This document shows positions 52,801 through 55,570 of a stretch of DNA of 64,000 bases, in pieces (the first letter of the stretch is position 1; the number at the start of each line of letters is the position of its first letter). The DNA lies in contig OZ024935.1 of the NCBI GenBank assembly GCA_964017235.1, positions 29,801,596-29,865,595 of the forward strand, read 5' to 3'. A program made the position numbers and the translations under genes. The notes beneath the pieces were generated by a model, which was not told where the DNA came from, made no database searches, and saw nothing but the letters and a program-made list of their open reading frames with translations. The DNA comes from Sabellastarte sp. h YS-2021. Lineage: Eukaryota > Annelida > Polychaeta > Sabellida > Sabellidae.

Positions 52801-55081
52801 TCATCTGTGATGTTACCACCTAGATCCTGAATTAGGAAACTAGTGCTTATAAAATTAAAGTACATAGCAGGAAAACAGGTGATTGTATTGGTAACTATAT
52901 GTCATGTGCACTTCAACATTTAGGTAAAATAATTAGAAATGTGTCAAGAGTTTTAATTACATAGTACAGAAGGAAAGTAAAATCACCATATCCGGGTATC
53001 AACTTTAAGTCACCAAATATGGCACTAATGAATATACATAATGATTGTCTGTTAACAGACAGATGAAGTCTTCAAGAAATTAAATTTTCTTTCAGAGAGT
53101 CAACTTTCTAGTTATGGAATGTTCAACCACTTATACAAATTCTACTGTATGCTCGTAAAAAGCAACATATGGATTCAGAACAGATAGTATTCACAAAATG
53201 TATAATTGATTGCGAATCAATATGGAGCCAGATATATGAAAATCACAATAGCTTGTGAAATTTATTGAAAGGAAACTTCCATGATATTAGTCTTTCAATT
53301 ATGGCAAATTCTTATCAATTTTGTGATTTTTATTACCATTTAAGAAGGTCATCATTTCCTTAATTTTTAAAGAGTTTTCAGGAGTTTTATTCCTTGTTTC
53401 CTAATTTACTAGAGTGACTGCAGTTTCACAATATTCTATGGTGACTTTCACAATAAATAAGACTGTAAGAATAGTGTACTCACAAAATCAATGGGCAGAT
53501 TCAGCAGAGAGATCATTGAGTACACTGATGAGGACACAGACTGATAGTCCTTGTTCTCTAAGGACTGGGTGAAGTTGGAGTCTGGGCTTGTGAGGTCATT
53601 TATGATCCCAGATGTCACCTCCGCCTTGGACATAGGAATAGGATTCACCTGAAAGAATTGATACAGATATAATTATGAAACAAAAGACAAAATCGTGTGT
53701 GACCTTAGACTTTTACCTGCGGCCGCCTTCAGAAATTTGTTCTCAGAACAGTAGGCTGTATATATAAGAAGAACATTCTATACTTCAGGATTTTGTCCTT
53801 GTTATAAAACATTTCACGTATGACTAACATCACTCAAGATTTTCTTGTGAAGGCACATTAGACTTGTTTAATGAGCACTCAGTCTGGTTTAGCTGACACA
53901 GAGCCCGTTGTATTTTTAGTCAAAATGTCTGCAATAGTTTACATAGAGATTAGAAAGACACGAGTAATAACAGAGAAGTGCTCAAATACAAAGTTACTGT
54001 TCATTCAAACTTTAATACTTACAGTGACATTCTGTAGTTGTAGATAATTATCACCCACTGAGTCTACAATATACAGCTCCATCTCATTGAGAAAGCCAAT
54101 CTCATAGTTTCCCATAGGTAACATGGATGGTGAACTGAGGCCTTGGTTCCCATAATATACCAGATAGGATCTGTAGTAAGCACAGATAGTACTATATGTA
54201 ATGGCATATCCCGTCCTACTCAAAAAGCATATACCAATTGAAAAAATGCCATAGAGCATTTATTGAGTGACAATCCAATGATACACTGAATTTAATAAAA
54301 TATCACTTAAAGCTATTAGTATCCAAAAGGAGGGTAAAAGTCCAATAAAGGGAATGTTTTACACAAAGACTACCAAATGAAAGAAGAAGAAAGCCAGACC
54401 AGGGTCATATTCTACAACAATACATACATAATTTTTAACTTAGGTTTTAAGTATTACTATAGGAATTACCTCCAACAAACCATACCGTAAAAGTCTGTGT
54501 ATACCATGGTTTGAGGGTGTTATTCCTATTTTAACATGACAAAATATTTTAATGGTATTAATAATTACTAATTTTACAATACAATGATTTTTATTATGGT
54601 TGTTTCATCCATTATTCTTTGCAGAGGGTTAATATCTGAACAGCAAACATGTATACAGGGATTTTACCATTATAAGCTCTCAACCAATCAGATTTAACAA
54701 CACTAGCATGTTATGTTAGAATTAGATTAGAAGGGAGTCATTATGAAATTGAACATCCTAACTTTTGTTTCATGAATACCAAGTCCAAGAAAAACTTCTT
54801 TTACTTAGATCTAAGGTCACCTTATCTAAGTACTGCTGTAGAATATGGCCCTAGAGACTGAAAAGTCTGACTAAAACAATGCTGTCAGAAGTTAAGCATG
54901 ACACTGTTGTTCCCTACAGATAATTGTAAGTTTTAAAATAGAATTGCTGGAATCAAATTGGGAATTAACAGTCACATTACCTTGTTTCTCCATAAGGCCT
55001 CACTCTGTACTCATATTTCAGACCAGCTTCACCCAGCAAGTTCCACTCTTCCCAGCCAAAACAATGGAAAGTGAAGAATGT
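4569..55081 (-). CDS. Polycystin-1-like receptor-channel gene (22 exons in window, 5' end missing)
   Basis: I chained 22 minus-strand exons with AG acceptors and GT donors whose phases all agree; together they give 4,908 coding bases ending in TAA. Domain order is REJ-like, GAIN-like stalk, GPS-like motif, TM1, PLAT/LH2, TM2-5, TM6, TOP/polycystin loop, then TM7-11 with a channel pore. This is the polycystin-1 / PKD1L architecture. The family forms large adhesion-type membrane proteins that assemble with PKD2-like subunits into cation channels, often ciliary or sensory. Membership is clear from motifs such as YPSGGYTANLGK and FVEFNIWNANSNLF. The orthology group (PKD1L2-like is my guess) is not settled. 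The upstream ectodomain (LRR, lectin or PKD repeats) is not visible. Introns carry most of the mobile DNA; the GPS-splitting intron alone is 16.5 kb. No promoter is visible. Confidence 0.93.
4868..5010 (+). repeat. SINE family B copy
   Basis: Shares GTGACAATGCTG and ATGACCCTGRCWGYTGAACA and the end GACATAAAACTCTAAACTTT with copies near 6,180, 11,690 and 22,735. A degenerate tRNA-like head with a B-box-like word suggests a second tRNA-derived SINE family. Confidence 0.6.
5011..5825. other. Intronic AT-rich sequence
   Basis: Part of the intron between the last two coding exons. No motif-bearing ORF or repeat recognised. Confidence 0.5.
6175..6310 (+). repeat. SINE family B copy
   Basis: ATCTAATCATAGGCAGACAC, a GTACGATTCCC B-box-like word, and ATGACCCTGGCTGTTCAACA match the family B consensus seen at 22,735. 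Confidence 0.65.
6290..6885. repeat. Degenerate tandem repeat, about four ~150-bp units
   Basis: CTATAACCTCCCAATACATT, AAAGCTCTAAAAGCAATAAT and TATGACCCCAGTTKGACCCA recur at about 6,300, 6,535, 6,680 and 6,830. Short ORFs on the minus strand here are by-products of the repeat. Confidence 0.75.
7553..8116 (-). CDS. Polycystin-1-like exon 21: TM9-TM11 and pore
   Basis: 564-bp exon, phase 1 to 1, acceptor ttgcag, donor gtaaga. It encodes S4 (FNLMSIVAFLMILRLLSILR), S5 (LSMTIAFWIFFIAFCVLCYD), the pore region SLSEAFLGKFDFY and S6 (FILIAYLLVMMLIIMNFFIS). The position corresponding to the L-G-D filter of polycystin-2 reads L-G-K. Polycystin-1 members generally do not provide a standard filter, so a modified heteromeric pore is the likely role (inference). 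The exon ends in a charged cytoplasmic stretch. Confidence 0.94.
8117..8919. other. Intron between exons 21 and 20
   Basis: AT-rich intron sequence. I see no repeat family or RNA gene here. Confidence 0.5.
8920..9594 (-). CDS. Polycystin-1-like exon 20: TOP domain remainder, TM7-TM8
   Basis: 675-bp exon, phase 1 to 1, acceptor ttgcag, donor gtatgt. TOP-domain motifs include KFHWYPSGGYTANLGK, DEHTRVVFVEFNIWNANSNL and the LPSGGVFHRLTIDSINLYRY strand. Two helices follow, INLLTEICLTIFTFVLTVKQ and FWVFLTLTCLTLFYMAFGMY, corresponding to S2 and S3 of the channel. Length and motif spacing match full-length family members, so no internal damage is evident. Confidence 0.96.
9668..10350 (-). repeat. 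SINE-A fragments flanking a ~430-bp MITE with a poly-G tract
   Basis: Diverged SINE-A pieces lie at 9,668-9,745 and 10,188-10,350. Between them TACCCTATTTATCTGTATAA (9,749) is matched in inverse by TTATACAGATAAATACGGTA (10,157), giving ~26-bp terminal inverted repeats of a small non-autonomous DNA element. Inside it is an 18-base G run (9,799-9,816). Confidence 0.55.
10886..11060 (-). CDS. Polycystin-1-like exon 19: TOP/polycystin domain, first part
   Basis: 175-bp exon, phase 0 to 1, acceptor aatcag, donor gtatgc. It encodes ISTREDLWSWIKETLISGLY, then a Y-N-x-K-P-L-T-E-Y segment and GIRLGPPKLRQLRVKP. The L-W-x-W ... L-x-x-G-L-Y and G-x-P-[KR]-L-R-Q-L-R-V motifs are hallmarks of the extracellular TOP domain between S1 and S2. 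Confidence 0.95.
11061..11690. other. Intron 18/19 sequence with a SINE head fragment
   Basis: Mostly AT-rich and unrecognised. At about 11,470-11,545 TTGAATCCTGGACATGG follows a tRNA-like stretch, probably a SINE head. Confidence 0.4.
11690..11815 (+). repeat. SINE family B copy, diverged
   Basis: CCACAAGTGGCAATAGAGGA, CCTGTCCCAATATCATC and ACATAAAACCCCATCTTTG follow the order of family B. Confidence 0.55.
11977..12194 (-). CDS. Polycystin-1-like exon 18: TM6 (channel S1) region
   Basis: 218-bp exon, phase 1 to 0, acceptor atacag, donor gtaagc. It encodes a charged segment (EEQIKAAKMRKENARKLQAM), then IRDIAWQVFYLIILLWVVIG and NQDINVFYQNQDLRNTF. The I-R-x-I ... F-Y-L-x-x-L-W-V-V-I-G-x-Q-D block is the S1 helix and start of the TOP domain of the polycystin channel unit. 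Confidence 0.93.
12360..12870. repeat. MITE family C, copy 1
   Basis: Starts CCCCAGTCACACTACAGGCA and ends with the inverse TGCCTGCATGTGTGAATGGG. The ~510-bp interior (ATCTGCACATGCTTGCC, AATTTTAAATATTTTAAAAC, CAAGGTAATGGATGT) recurs in copies at 33.5, 43.4 and 55.2 kb. No ORF: a non-autonomous inverted-repeat DNA transposon. Confidence 0.8.
13217..13358 (-). CDS. Polycystin-1-like exon 17: TM5 end and cytoplasmic loop
   Basis: 142-bp exon continuing QPLK into VVILAALITFLFKKDIDTLD. Acceptor is ctgcag. A donor at GTGTAT would give the wrong phase; the later donor GTAGAA gives phase 1, which joins exon 18 in frame, so I chose it. The loop is acidic and Pro-rich (EENIGEPVTRPEG). Exact 3' border confidence is lower than for the other exons. 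Confidence 0.78.
13643..16365 (-). mobile_element. Gag-only DIRS derivative with terminal inverted repeats
   Basis: A ~37-bp inverted repeat centred on CCGGACTAATGCATTGGTCC bounds the element (13,643-13,679 and 16,326-16,365), with a 2-base indel between arms. The interior holds only a gag-type gene on the minus strand running from 16,072 into the left repeat; no reverse transcriptase, RNase H or recombinase is present. It sits in the intron between exons 16 and 17. It could be an internal-deletion derivative mobilised in trans. Confidence 0.75.
13650..16072 (-). pseudogene. DIRS-type Gag, multiply frameshifted
   Basis: The head MASPGQRRGNCGHKMAGF with ERCVRCRDEKLGSDPC and CTICDAL is a zinc-binding N-terminus shared with the Gags at 3,136 and 31,462. 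An acidic, Thr/Ser-rich middle (15,857-14,797) is followed by a helical core (e.g. RLIPQDILRRWEKCAREGTY). A C-rich tail near 13,790-13,680 reads CPKC, stop, KCPSCCQKSTC, GRPSAKVLAGLALSG, the cysteine cluster usual where gag meets pol. The pieces occupy several frames, so the copy is dead. Confidence 0.75.
16366..16717. other. Intron sequence, AT-rich
   Basis: Nothing recognised between the gag-only element and exon 16. Confidence 0.5.
16718..17378 (-). CDS. Polycystin-1-like exon 16: post-PLAT loop and TM2-TM5
   Basis: 661-bp exon, phase 2 to 0, acceptor acccag (completing Trp), donor gtatgt. It opens YLFSCDKWLSADEADAQIER, the W-L-x-x-x-x-x-D segment after PLAT. Then come helices around LSCCLAILFLMMVANAMWFG, MSSLLVVPPVLIITFLFAK, WVIYIAYTLVVLSVTSSALF and the end WLVTFLLSFFQSVVFIQPLK. 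The S-F-x-Q-S-V-x-x-x-Q-P-L-K signature marks TM5 throughout polycystin-1 proteins. Confidence 0.95.
17379..17920. other. Intron between exons 16 and 15
   Basis: AT-rich sequence with no recognised repeat or RNA gene. Confidence 0.5.
17921..18072 (-). CDS. Polycystin-1-like exon 15: C-terminal half of PLAT domain
   Basis: 152-bp exon, phase 0 to 2, acceptor tttcag, donor gtatgc. It encodes RGEVSSFILTTPALLGVPIT, then LKIWHDNSGVGSKAGWFLSK and VVVVDLQNSKW. F-x-L-T-x-P-x-x-L-G, L-x-I-W-H-D-N-S-G and W-F-L-x-x-V-x-V-x-D-L are the classic PLAT core strands. Confidence 0.94.
18073..18711. other. Intron sequence
   Basis: AT-rich, with variants of the word TTTCTTAGAAA / TTCTAAGAA repeated several times (18,330-18,570) but no clear repeat unit. 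Confidence 0.4.
18712..18795 (-). pseudogene. Decayed duplicate of PLAT exon 14
   Basis: The minus strand reads VDSNASMVQVGTEILLLQHG then KRK followed by GTAGTT, parallel to exon 14's SVSMVLAGTDSDTG...KDGKRK followed by GTAGTT. The nucleotide match covers the last ~80 bases of exon 14 and the donor. Upstream the frame hits TAA within a few codons and no acceptor fits. I read it as an old tandem exon duplication, now broken. Use as an alternative exon cannot be excluded without transcripts. Confidence 0.7.
18900..19240. repeat. Degenerate ~30-bp minisatellite
   Basis: Variants of AATGTAGCAAAACTTGG recur about ten times with irregular spacing (e.g. 19,077, 19,098, 19,140, 19,162). The unit is too diverged to define exactly. 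Confidence 0.55.
19292..19462 (-). CDS. Polycystin-1-like exon 14: N-terminal half of PLAT/LH2 domain
   Basis: 171-bp exon, phase 0/0, acceptor tttttag, donor gtagtt. It encodes LPLVDNNPKDEYKYEIHIYT, then GLNSNAGTDSSVSMVLAGTD and GMRVLKDGKRK. Y-x-I-x-[IV]-x-T-G-x-x-x-x-A-G-T-D-S-x-V is the PLAT opening. The domain sits in the first intracellular loop and in the family binds lipids and partner proteins. A decayed copy of this exon lies 0.5 kb downstream in the intron. Confidence 0.92.
19463..20498. other. Intron between exons 14 and 13
   Basis: AT-rich; no supported feature. A short minus-strand ORF near 20,262-20,453 is basic and low in complexity and is not supported as an exon. Confidence 0.45.
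20499..20594 (-). CDS. Polycystin-1-like exon 13: first membrane segment
   Basis: 96-bp exon, phase 0/0, acceptor ctgacag, donor gtagat. It encodes NAAVVGTVIGVIVLYIPLAV and ICSYFDKKDRQK: one hydrophobic helix followed by a Lys/Arg/Asp-rich cytoplasmic edge (D-K-K-D). This matches TM1 of polycystin-1 proteins, immediately before the PLAT domain. Confidence 0.88.
20631..22559. mobile_element. 1.93-kb non-autonomous inverted-repeat element with 7-bp target duplication
   Basis: Begins AATGAGGGTACCTACCG and ends with the exact inverse. Inverted similarity continues inward for some 400 bp per arm (ACTTCCGTTTTACTGTTTTA at 21,001 against its inverse at 22,202). AACAGCA flanks both sides (20,624-20,630; 22,560-22,566). 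No transposase is visible. A foldback-like DNA transposon is the best reading. Confidence 0.75.
22735..22875 (+). repeat. SINE family B, best copy
   Basis: ATCTAATCACAGACTGTCAC, a GAGTTCGACTGCC B-box-like word, AAGTGACAATGCTGAGG and GACCCTGGCTGTTGAACGGG, ending ATATAATCCCAACTTTAAC. Confidence 0.7.
22876..23436. other. Intron sequence
   Basis: AT-rich, no recognised feature. Confidence 0.45.
23437..25366. mobile_element. Second copy of the 1.9-kb inverted-repeat element, left-truncated
   Basis: Starts inside the element (CCATTGTATGCTTGCAATTT, compare 20,702) and ends AAATTAACGGTAGGTAGCCT, the diverged right terminus. It lacks the left end. A SINE-B head (24,488-24,563) and an unrelated TTAAGTT-rich stretch (24,290-24,430) interrupt it. 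Confidence 0.7.
24488..24563 (+). repeat. SINE family B head fragment
   Basis: GCATCTAATCATAGGCTGTC then GGCTTCGACCCCCACAAG match the 5' part of family B; the 3' part is missing. Confidence 0.55.
25642..25779 (-). CDS. Polycystin-1-like exon 12: second, degenerate half of GPS and pre-TM1 linker
   Basis: 138-bp exon, phase 0/0, acceptor atttcag, donor gtaata. It reads KVKFKSNLFGTLGAGVFVG followed by PNTIDFGSVFDDL. The G-x-x-F-V-x-P-N-x-I-D-F block is diagnostic for the segment after the GPS in PKD1L proteins. The expected C-x-C-N-H-L-T just before it is replaced by F-K-S-N-L-F-G, so the catalytic His/Leu-Thr and two cysteines are missing. A small unrecognised exon in the long intron could in principle supply them, but the alignment length leaves no obvious room. 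Confidence 0.85.
26004..26147. repeat. DIRS left inverted terminal repeat
   Basis: GAATGCTGTTCTCGGATGGC through AACCTTTGACCTCTCGACCT is the inverse of 31,686-31,830 with roughly ten differences. Confidence 0.92.
26205..26310. repeat. DIRS internal complementary region (circle-junction copy)
   Basis: Read on the minus strand it gives CATGGTAAACTATTGTAGCA then CAATAAAATTGAAAATTTTG then ATTACTTAAATGTAGCTTTT: the right outer end (31,821-31,849) fused to the left outer end (25,962-26,016). DIRS elements use this region to complete their ends during replication. Confidence 0.9.
26281..27735 (-). pseudogene. DIRS tyrosine recombinase (inactive)
   Basis: A pre-recombinase block (HKLPLYISPVPDPKAW, just upstream) is followed by an N-terminal core-binding domain (FEKWCRENSVDFSTPSVNHI; SDFFMYLYQDLNRRPSTIDG). 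The catalytic part has the first Arg region (LIALASGKRRSKIHAWV), H-D-I-W where H-x-x-R is expected (VKAHDIWAFAASKAF), and the Tyr in NIFTNFYLKDL. The second catalytic Arg reads TGG (Trp), one base from CGG. A frame change near 27,110 separates the halves. Confidence 0.88.
27723..28998 (-). pseudogene. DIRS reverse transcriptase / RNase H (frameshifted)
   Basis: RT motifs: FYSHLFLVPKPHQRWRPVID (28,790-28,730), SSIDLSDTYLHIP, FISLPFGLAT, and the catalytic QYLDDWLI at about 28,478-28,497, which lies in a different frame from the preceding block. A thumb-like segment follows (QEKSELKPTQVFSFVGYEY). RNase H reads LFTDASNVVVAYINKQGGTH then CALLWKI and ARHIPGCLNVMANLLSRS. At least three frame changes show decay. 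Confidence 0.88.
29110..31462 (-). pseudogene. DIRS Gag (frameshifted, SINE-interrupted)
   Basis: The start MSTHQTNKDKPRSGKC leads into HSYCPTCRESGKGDDPC and LCQICG, the same zinc-binding head as the gag-only element. Further pieces lie at 31,002-30,685, 30,289-29,792 (with a KWYKVGQPCYVKKIQELS core), 29,690-29,400 and 29,394-29,110. They occupy different frames, and a SINE sits at about 30,333-30,570 within the gene. Confidence 0.82.
30333..30570 (-). repeat. SINE family A inserted in DIRS gag
   Basis: Nearly the same text as 366-597, from the TTTATTTGGGGTTTTACGTC tail to the GGTTCGATCCCCGTCATGGC head. It lies between gag fragments that are otherwise colinear. Confidence 0.88.
31686..31830. 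repeat. DIRS right inverted terminal repeat (5' end of element)
   Basis: Inverse partner of 26,004-26,147. The gag gene starts about 225 bp inside it on the minus strand, so promoter activity is expected here (family knowledge). Confidence 0.92.
31850..32130. other. Intron sequence between DIRS and LINE
   Basis: AT-rich; nothing recognised. Confidence 0.45.
32130..33245 (+). pseudogene. LINE (L2/CR1-like) reverse transcriptase 3' fragment
   Basis: The plus strand reads GLPQGSVLGP with one substitution near 32,147, then LFSVYTSPL, and, after a frame shift, a Y/C-A-D-D-T-K-like site (32,259). Later come VKNLGIWFDSDFSLSKHIQ, AISQLDYCNSIFRSL, KLQCIQNSAARIVSNTS and TPVLKKLHWLSA, the RT thumb and C-terminal signature of L2/CR1-type LINEs. 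The 3' end shows CCCCCTTTAAAAAGGGGAG, a short hairpin. Truncated at the 5' end and frameshifted. Confidence 0.85.
33460..33963. repeat. MITE family C, copy 2
   Basis: Starts GCCCCTTTCACACTACATGC and ends CCTGTAGAGTGAATGGGGC. Interior words (CATTACCTTGCACGTC, GTGCAGATGAATTTCTTGCT) match the copy at 43.4 kb. Confidence 0.75.
33964..34410. other. Intron sequence
   Basis: No recognised feature. Confidence 0.4.
34411..34830. repeat. Four tandem units, each with an RFX-type palindrome
   Basis: Units share AAGAAACAGAAAAAA, a palindromic core, CTTGTTGCCAGGTGTTGCC and CTGTGCAGGGGTWTGGA. Cores: GTGTTGCCATGGCAACAC (34,421-34,438, perfect), ATGGCCATGGCAAC, GTTGCCACAGCAAC (34,638), ATTGCCATGGTAAC (34,770). 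GTTGCCATGGCAAC is the textbook X-box bound by RFX factors. Confidence 0.75.
35100..37710. repeat. ~790-bp tandem repeat, about 3.3 copies
   Basis: ACCTTACAAAAGAGAGCTTT recurs at about 35,610, 36,390 and 37,180 and ATGTACATGATGAATA follows each, spacing ~790. Other landmarks (ACATGCCAAATTTGAATT; AGTTTAAGGTCACCTTAAAA) repeat more than once inside a unit, so the unit is itself built of related blocks. Non-coding. Confidence 0.85.
37985..38790. repeat. ~146-bp tandem repeat, five copies
   Basis: CCAATAATAAGCGAGTTATA occurs at about 38,079, 38,225, 38,372, 38,518 and 38,663, spacing 145-147. Shared text includes GACCACACCAAAAGATTCCC and TGACCTTGAAGGAGGGGTC. Confidence 0.9.
38790..41110. repeat. 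~155-bp satellite array, about 15 copies, dimeric in part
   Basis: TGATTTACTCAA recurs every 154-158 bp from 38,791 to about 40,970. Units carry TAGCTATTACTCAGCTATG and ACTATGTTATAGCTGACC. From 39,413 two unit types alternate (CCCCAAAATAGGTGAATAAC and ACMCAAAAGTAGCTGAATA), giving a ~310-bp higher-order dimer. Confidence 0.9.
41486..41540. repeat. CpG-rich 12-bp microrepeat
   Basis: GCGGACGCGTAC/GCGGACGCATAC units run in tandem, about 55 bp with a CpG every few bases, in an otherwise AT-rich region. Confidence 0.85.
41555..41720. repeat. Remainder of the 790-bp repeat right of the insertion
   Basis: TTAAACTCAAGATAAGTATG, GTTTAAGGTCACC and ACATGCCAAATTTGAATTTA continue the block interrupted at 37,710. 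Confidence 0.8.
42322..42458 (-). CDS. Polycystin-1-like exon 11: first half of GPS motif
   Basis: 137-bp exon, phase 1 to 0, acceptor aaaag, donor gtatgt. It ends HCQYWDDELEVWSSKGCQ, a good match to the first half of a GPCR-autoproteolysis (GPS) motif, C-x-[YF]-W-D ... W-S-x-x-G-C. Both cysteines of this half are present. The partner half, where canonical members carry C-x-C-N-H-L-T, lies 16.5 kb away in exon 12 and is degenerate. A 19-bp poly-C tract lies in the intron just upstream. Confidence 0.88.
42490..42508. repeat. Poly-C tract (19 bases)
   Basis: Uninterrupted C run 31 bp upstream (in gene sense) of the GPS exon acceptor; it may enlarge or weaken the polypyrimidine tract. Confidence 0.9.
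42632..42847. repeat. MITE family D, copy 1 (216 bp)
   Basis: GGGCCGTATTCTACAACAGT and the inverse ending GTTGTAGAATATGAT form ~26-bp terminal inverted repeats. TTAGATCTAAGTAA lies inside. No ORF. Confidence 0.8.
43082..43187 (-). CDS. Polycystin-1-like exon 10: strand before GPS
   Basis: 106-bp exon, phase 0 to 1, acceptor tttgcag, donor gtatgt. It encodes VPRNDTDSYEEKHFLMLTVD followed by EIENAGVIEIGVMKNG. It reads as the penultimate GAIN strands ahead of the cysteine-rich GPS segment in the next exon. Confidence 0.8.
43438..43965. repeat. MITE family C, copy 3
   Basis: CTCCATTCATACTACAAGTT start, ATAGTGTGAATGGAG end, interior close to the 33.5-kb copy. Confidence 0.75.
44323..44457. repeat. 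45-bp inverted repeat with 45-bp loop
   Basis: The arms (44,323-44,367 and 44,413-44,457) are inverse with one mismatch; each contains ATTCGCCAC twice. The loop is also 45 bp. A strong hairpin or a very small MITE. Confidence 0.9.
44786..45025 (+). repeat. SINE family A, plus orientation
   Basis: Head CAGGGTGGCAACACACTCAC, B box GAGTTCGAATCCTGG, body GTACAGAACCTTGATCAACT, tail AAGCCCTAAATAAATAAATA, ending 33 bp from the exon 9 donor. Confidence 0.85.
45058..45284 (-). CDS. Polycystin-1-like exon 9: GAIN beta-strand region
   Basis: 227-bp exon, phase 1 to 0, acceptor ctttcag, donor gtaaat. It encodes QSLFTIEMPVTPSEEAIFVN, then a YHYLNLTSPWQPVVVSVYP segment and VYVSLDTKPTPTEYYKYFQ. The strands and the D-x-x-P-T-x-x-Y pattern are typical of the ectodomain of PKD1L proteins shortly before the GPS. 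Confidence 0.82.
45649..45796 (-). CDS. Polycystin-1-like exon 8: GAIN subdomain B, INPF strand
   Basis: 148-bp exon, phase 0 to 1, acceptor ttccag, donor gtgagt. The sequence MMFSLINPFMWDRSSSQVNS resembles the family motif in which a short strand ending N-P-F precedes GAIN subdomain B. A VIDFVLSECETNN strand follows. The exon ends in a basic RKRRQAQGN stretch, which could be a furin-type site (inference). Confidence 0.78.
45797..47030. other. Intron 7/8 sequence
   Basis: AT-rich; short ORFs have no recognisable motif and wrong phase for the host gene. Confidence 0.45.
47042..47262 (-). pseudogene. Possible LINE C-terminal remnant (uncertain)
   Basis: An open minus-strand frame reads AECDKLIALYKFYAKQNVLG, then GSIDFVYVAIAIDTLGSPSH and NLSEWLCQFYLDHISSED. 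The F-V-x-V-A-x-x-x-D-T-L-G block resembles the C-terminal segment found in some invertebrate LINE ORFs. It is flanked by a plausible AG acceptor and GT donor, but phases do not fit exons 7 and 8. I do not accept it as a host exon; the LINE reading is a weak recall-based guess. Confidence 0.35.
47464..47709 (-). CDS. Polycystin-1-like exon 7: GAIN-like segment
   Basis: 246-bp exon, phase 0/0, acceptor ttttcag, donor gtaagt. It encodes IGEVMKQCVSVIDILTHTLL, then a stretch ending SSLPCVERT. Amphipathic helices and one sequon fit GAIN subdomain A leading into subdomain B. Confidence 0.78.
47710..48313. other. Intron between exons 7 and 6
   Basis: AT-rich, no recognised feature. Confidence 0.5.
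48314..48405 (-). CDS. Polycystin-1-like exon 6: GAIN-like segment
   Basis: 92-bp exon starting with the two bases that complete the split Gly codon and ending in phase 0, acceptor cttgcag, donor gtaggt. It encodes SSLRLVTAADFVLKESESAN and a NNTINNETIHR end with two Asn-x-Thr sequons, consistent with a glycosylated ectodomain loop. Confidence 0.72.
48690..50790. repeat. ~169-bp satellite array, 12-13 units
   Basis: CGCTCTATCTYGCACGGTTA recurs at about 48,730, 48,900, 49,062, 49,233, 49,403, 49,572, 49,741, 49,901, 50,070, 50,239, 50,400, 50,571 and 50,740. Units are ~169-171 bp or ~160-162 bp, the short form lacking a 9-bp AAAATTCG copy. Each unit has the palindrome AAAATGGCCGCCATTTT and GTCGAAAATTTCGAC. 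Many ORFs on both strands are artefacts of this repeat. Confidence 0.95.
50790..51170. repeat. Tail of satellite-bearing repeat with terminal hairpin
   Basis: AGCAATCCCATACAAGCTAT ... AAACCAA occurs twice (about 50,858 and 51,012), spacing ~154. CAAAGTAGCTATTACTCAGT links it to the 38.8-41.1 kb array. It ends in a hairpin, TATGTCCACCCC / GGGGTGGACATA (51,142-51,170), probably an element terminus. Confidence 0.75.
51587..51680 (-). CDS. Polycystin-1-like exon 5: GAIN-like helical segment
   Basis: 94-bp exon, acceptor tttcag, donor gtaggc, ends in phase 1. It encodes EQSTSKVSSMTSFFVESRVN and LTKEMKSQLATG, hydrophilic helical sequence. The next intron holds the whole 48.7-51.2 kb satellite block. 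Support is phase continuity and splice sites; no stand-alone motif. Confidence 0.7.
51681..52643. other. Intron between exons 5 and 4
   Basis: Contains an inverted pair of short words (TTGTGGGTGTGGGCT near 51,912 and GCCACACCCACAACC near 52,146) that may bound a small transposon; otherwise unrecognised. Confidence 0.35.
52644..52826 (-). CDS. Polycystin-1-like exon 4: GAIN-like helical segment
   Basis: 183-bp exon, phase 0/0, acceptor aattcag, donor gtaggt. It encodes DLGGNITDDLSEVLTLRRNA followed by a run ending LEQEITLNSQ. Alternating hydrophobic residues (L, I, V, M every three to four) fit subdomain A of a GAIN domain, which is all-helical in this family. Confidence 0.75.
52827..53483. 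other. Intron between exons 4 and 3
   Basis: AT-rich; nothing recognised. Confidence 0.5.
53484..53648 (-). CDS. Polycystin-1-like exon 3: ectodomain helical stalk
   Basis: 165-bp exon, phase 0 at both ends, acceptor tttcag, donor gtgagt. It encodes VNPIPMSKAEVTSGIINDLT and further mixed-polarity helical sequence with Asn-x-Ser/Thr sites. It lies between the REJ-like and GAIN-like parts. There is no distinctive motif; assignment rests on splice phase and position. Confidence 0.75.
53649..54022. other. Intron between exons 3 and 2
   Basis: AT-rich; nothing recognised. Confidence 0.5.
54023..54170 (-). CDS. Polycystin-1-like exon 2: REJ-like segment
   Basis: 148-bp exon; its first base completes the split Arg codon left by the preceding exon and it ends in phase 0 at donor gtaagt. 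It reads SYLVYYGNQGLSSPSMLPMG, then MELYIVDSVGDNYLQLQNVT. The Leu-Pro-x-Gly and V-x-D-S-x-G-D ... V-T-V pattern is that of the beta-sandwich strand ends in REJ domains. The segment is extracellular. Confidence 0.8.
54412..54852. repeat. MITE family D, copy 2 (441 bp)
   Basis: GGGTCATATTCTACAACAAT and the inverse TGCTGTAGAATATGGCCC bound it. TTAGATCTAAGGTCACCTTA matches the 42.6-kb copy in inverse orientation. It is longer, probably through an internal insertion. Confidence 0.8.
54981..55081 (-). CDS. Polycystin-1-like exon 1 in window: REJ-like segment
   Basis: The 101-bp exon has an AG acceptor after a pyrimidine/CAG tract and the donor gtaatg. It starts in phase 0 and ends in phase 2. It reads FHCFGWEEWNLLGEAGLKYE then YRVRPYGETR, the C-x-G-W ... 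L-x-Y-x-Y pattern seen in receptor-for-egg-jelly (REJ) modules just upstream of GAIN domains. I found no upstream exon ending in phase 0 inside the window, so this is the most 5' exon I can support. Confidence 0.75.
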
Positions 55082-55184
55082 CTGTGCAGCAATTCCTTGA
55101 TACATAAGCATTACACCAATAATTGTACAATCAATTTAATATAAACGTTTTTTTGAAAATACTTGACATCTTGTTTGTTTTATG

Positions 55185-55570
55185 TCCCATTCACACACTA
55201 CAGACAATATATTACATGGCTGCAGGTTTTTGAGGCAGCAGATCCTCCATAAGGATACCCCATATCTTCTGAAATTTGGTGTAGCAATTAAACTGCAGAC
55301 AGTATCCCCTGTGTTCATTCACGTTTGGTAAAAGTCCCTGTCAAAAAACATTCATCTGTGCATGCTTGGATTCGTCTGTGCATGCCCATGGTACCAAATT
55401 CAGAGGCAGAAATTTTAAATATTATAAAACTTCCTTAGAGAGTGCAAGGTAATGGATGTTTTGCCACTGTGTCACAAGGTGGCATATGAACCTCAGATGG
55501 TAGTTGAAAGGACAGGGGTGTTTTACCAAAGTGGACTACCGCAGGGATTCCACCTGTAGTGTGAATGGGA
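55185..55570. repeat. MITE family C, copy 4
   Basis: TCCCATTCACACACTACAG start and CACCTGTAGTGTGAATGGGA end. The interior (CATCTGTGCATGCTTGG, AATTTTAAATATTATAAAAC) is a shortened version of copy 1. Confidence 0.8.
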
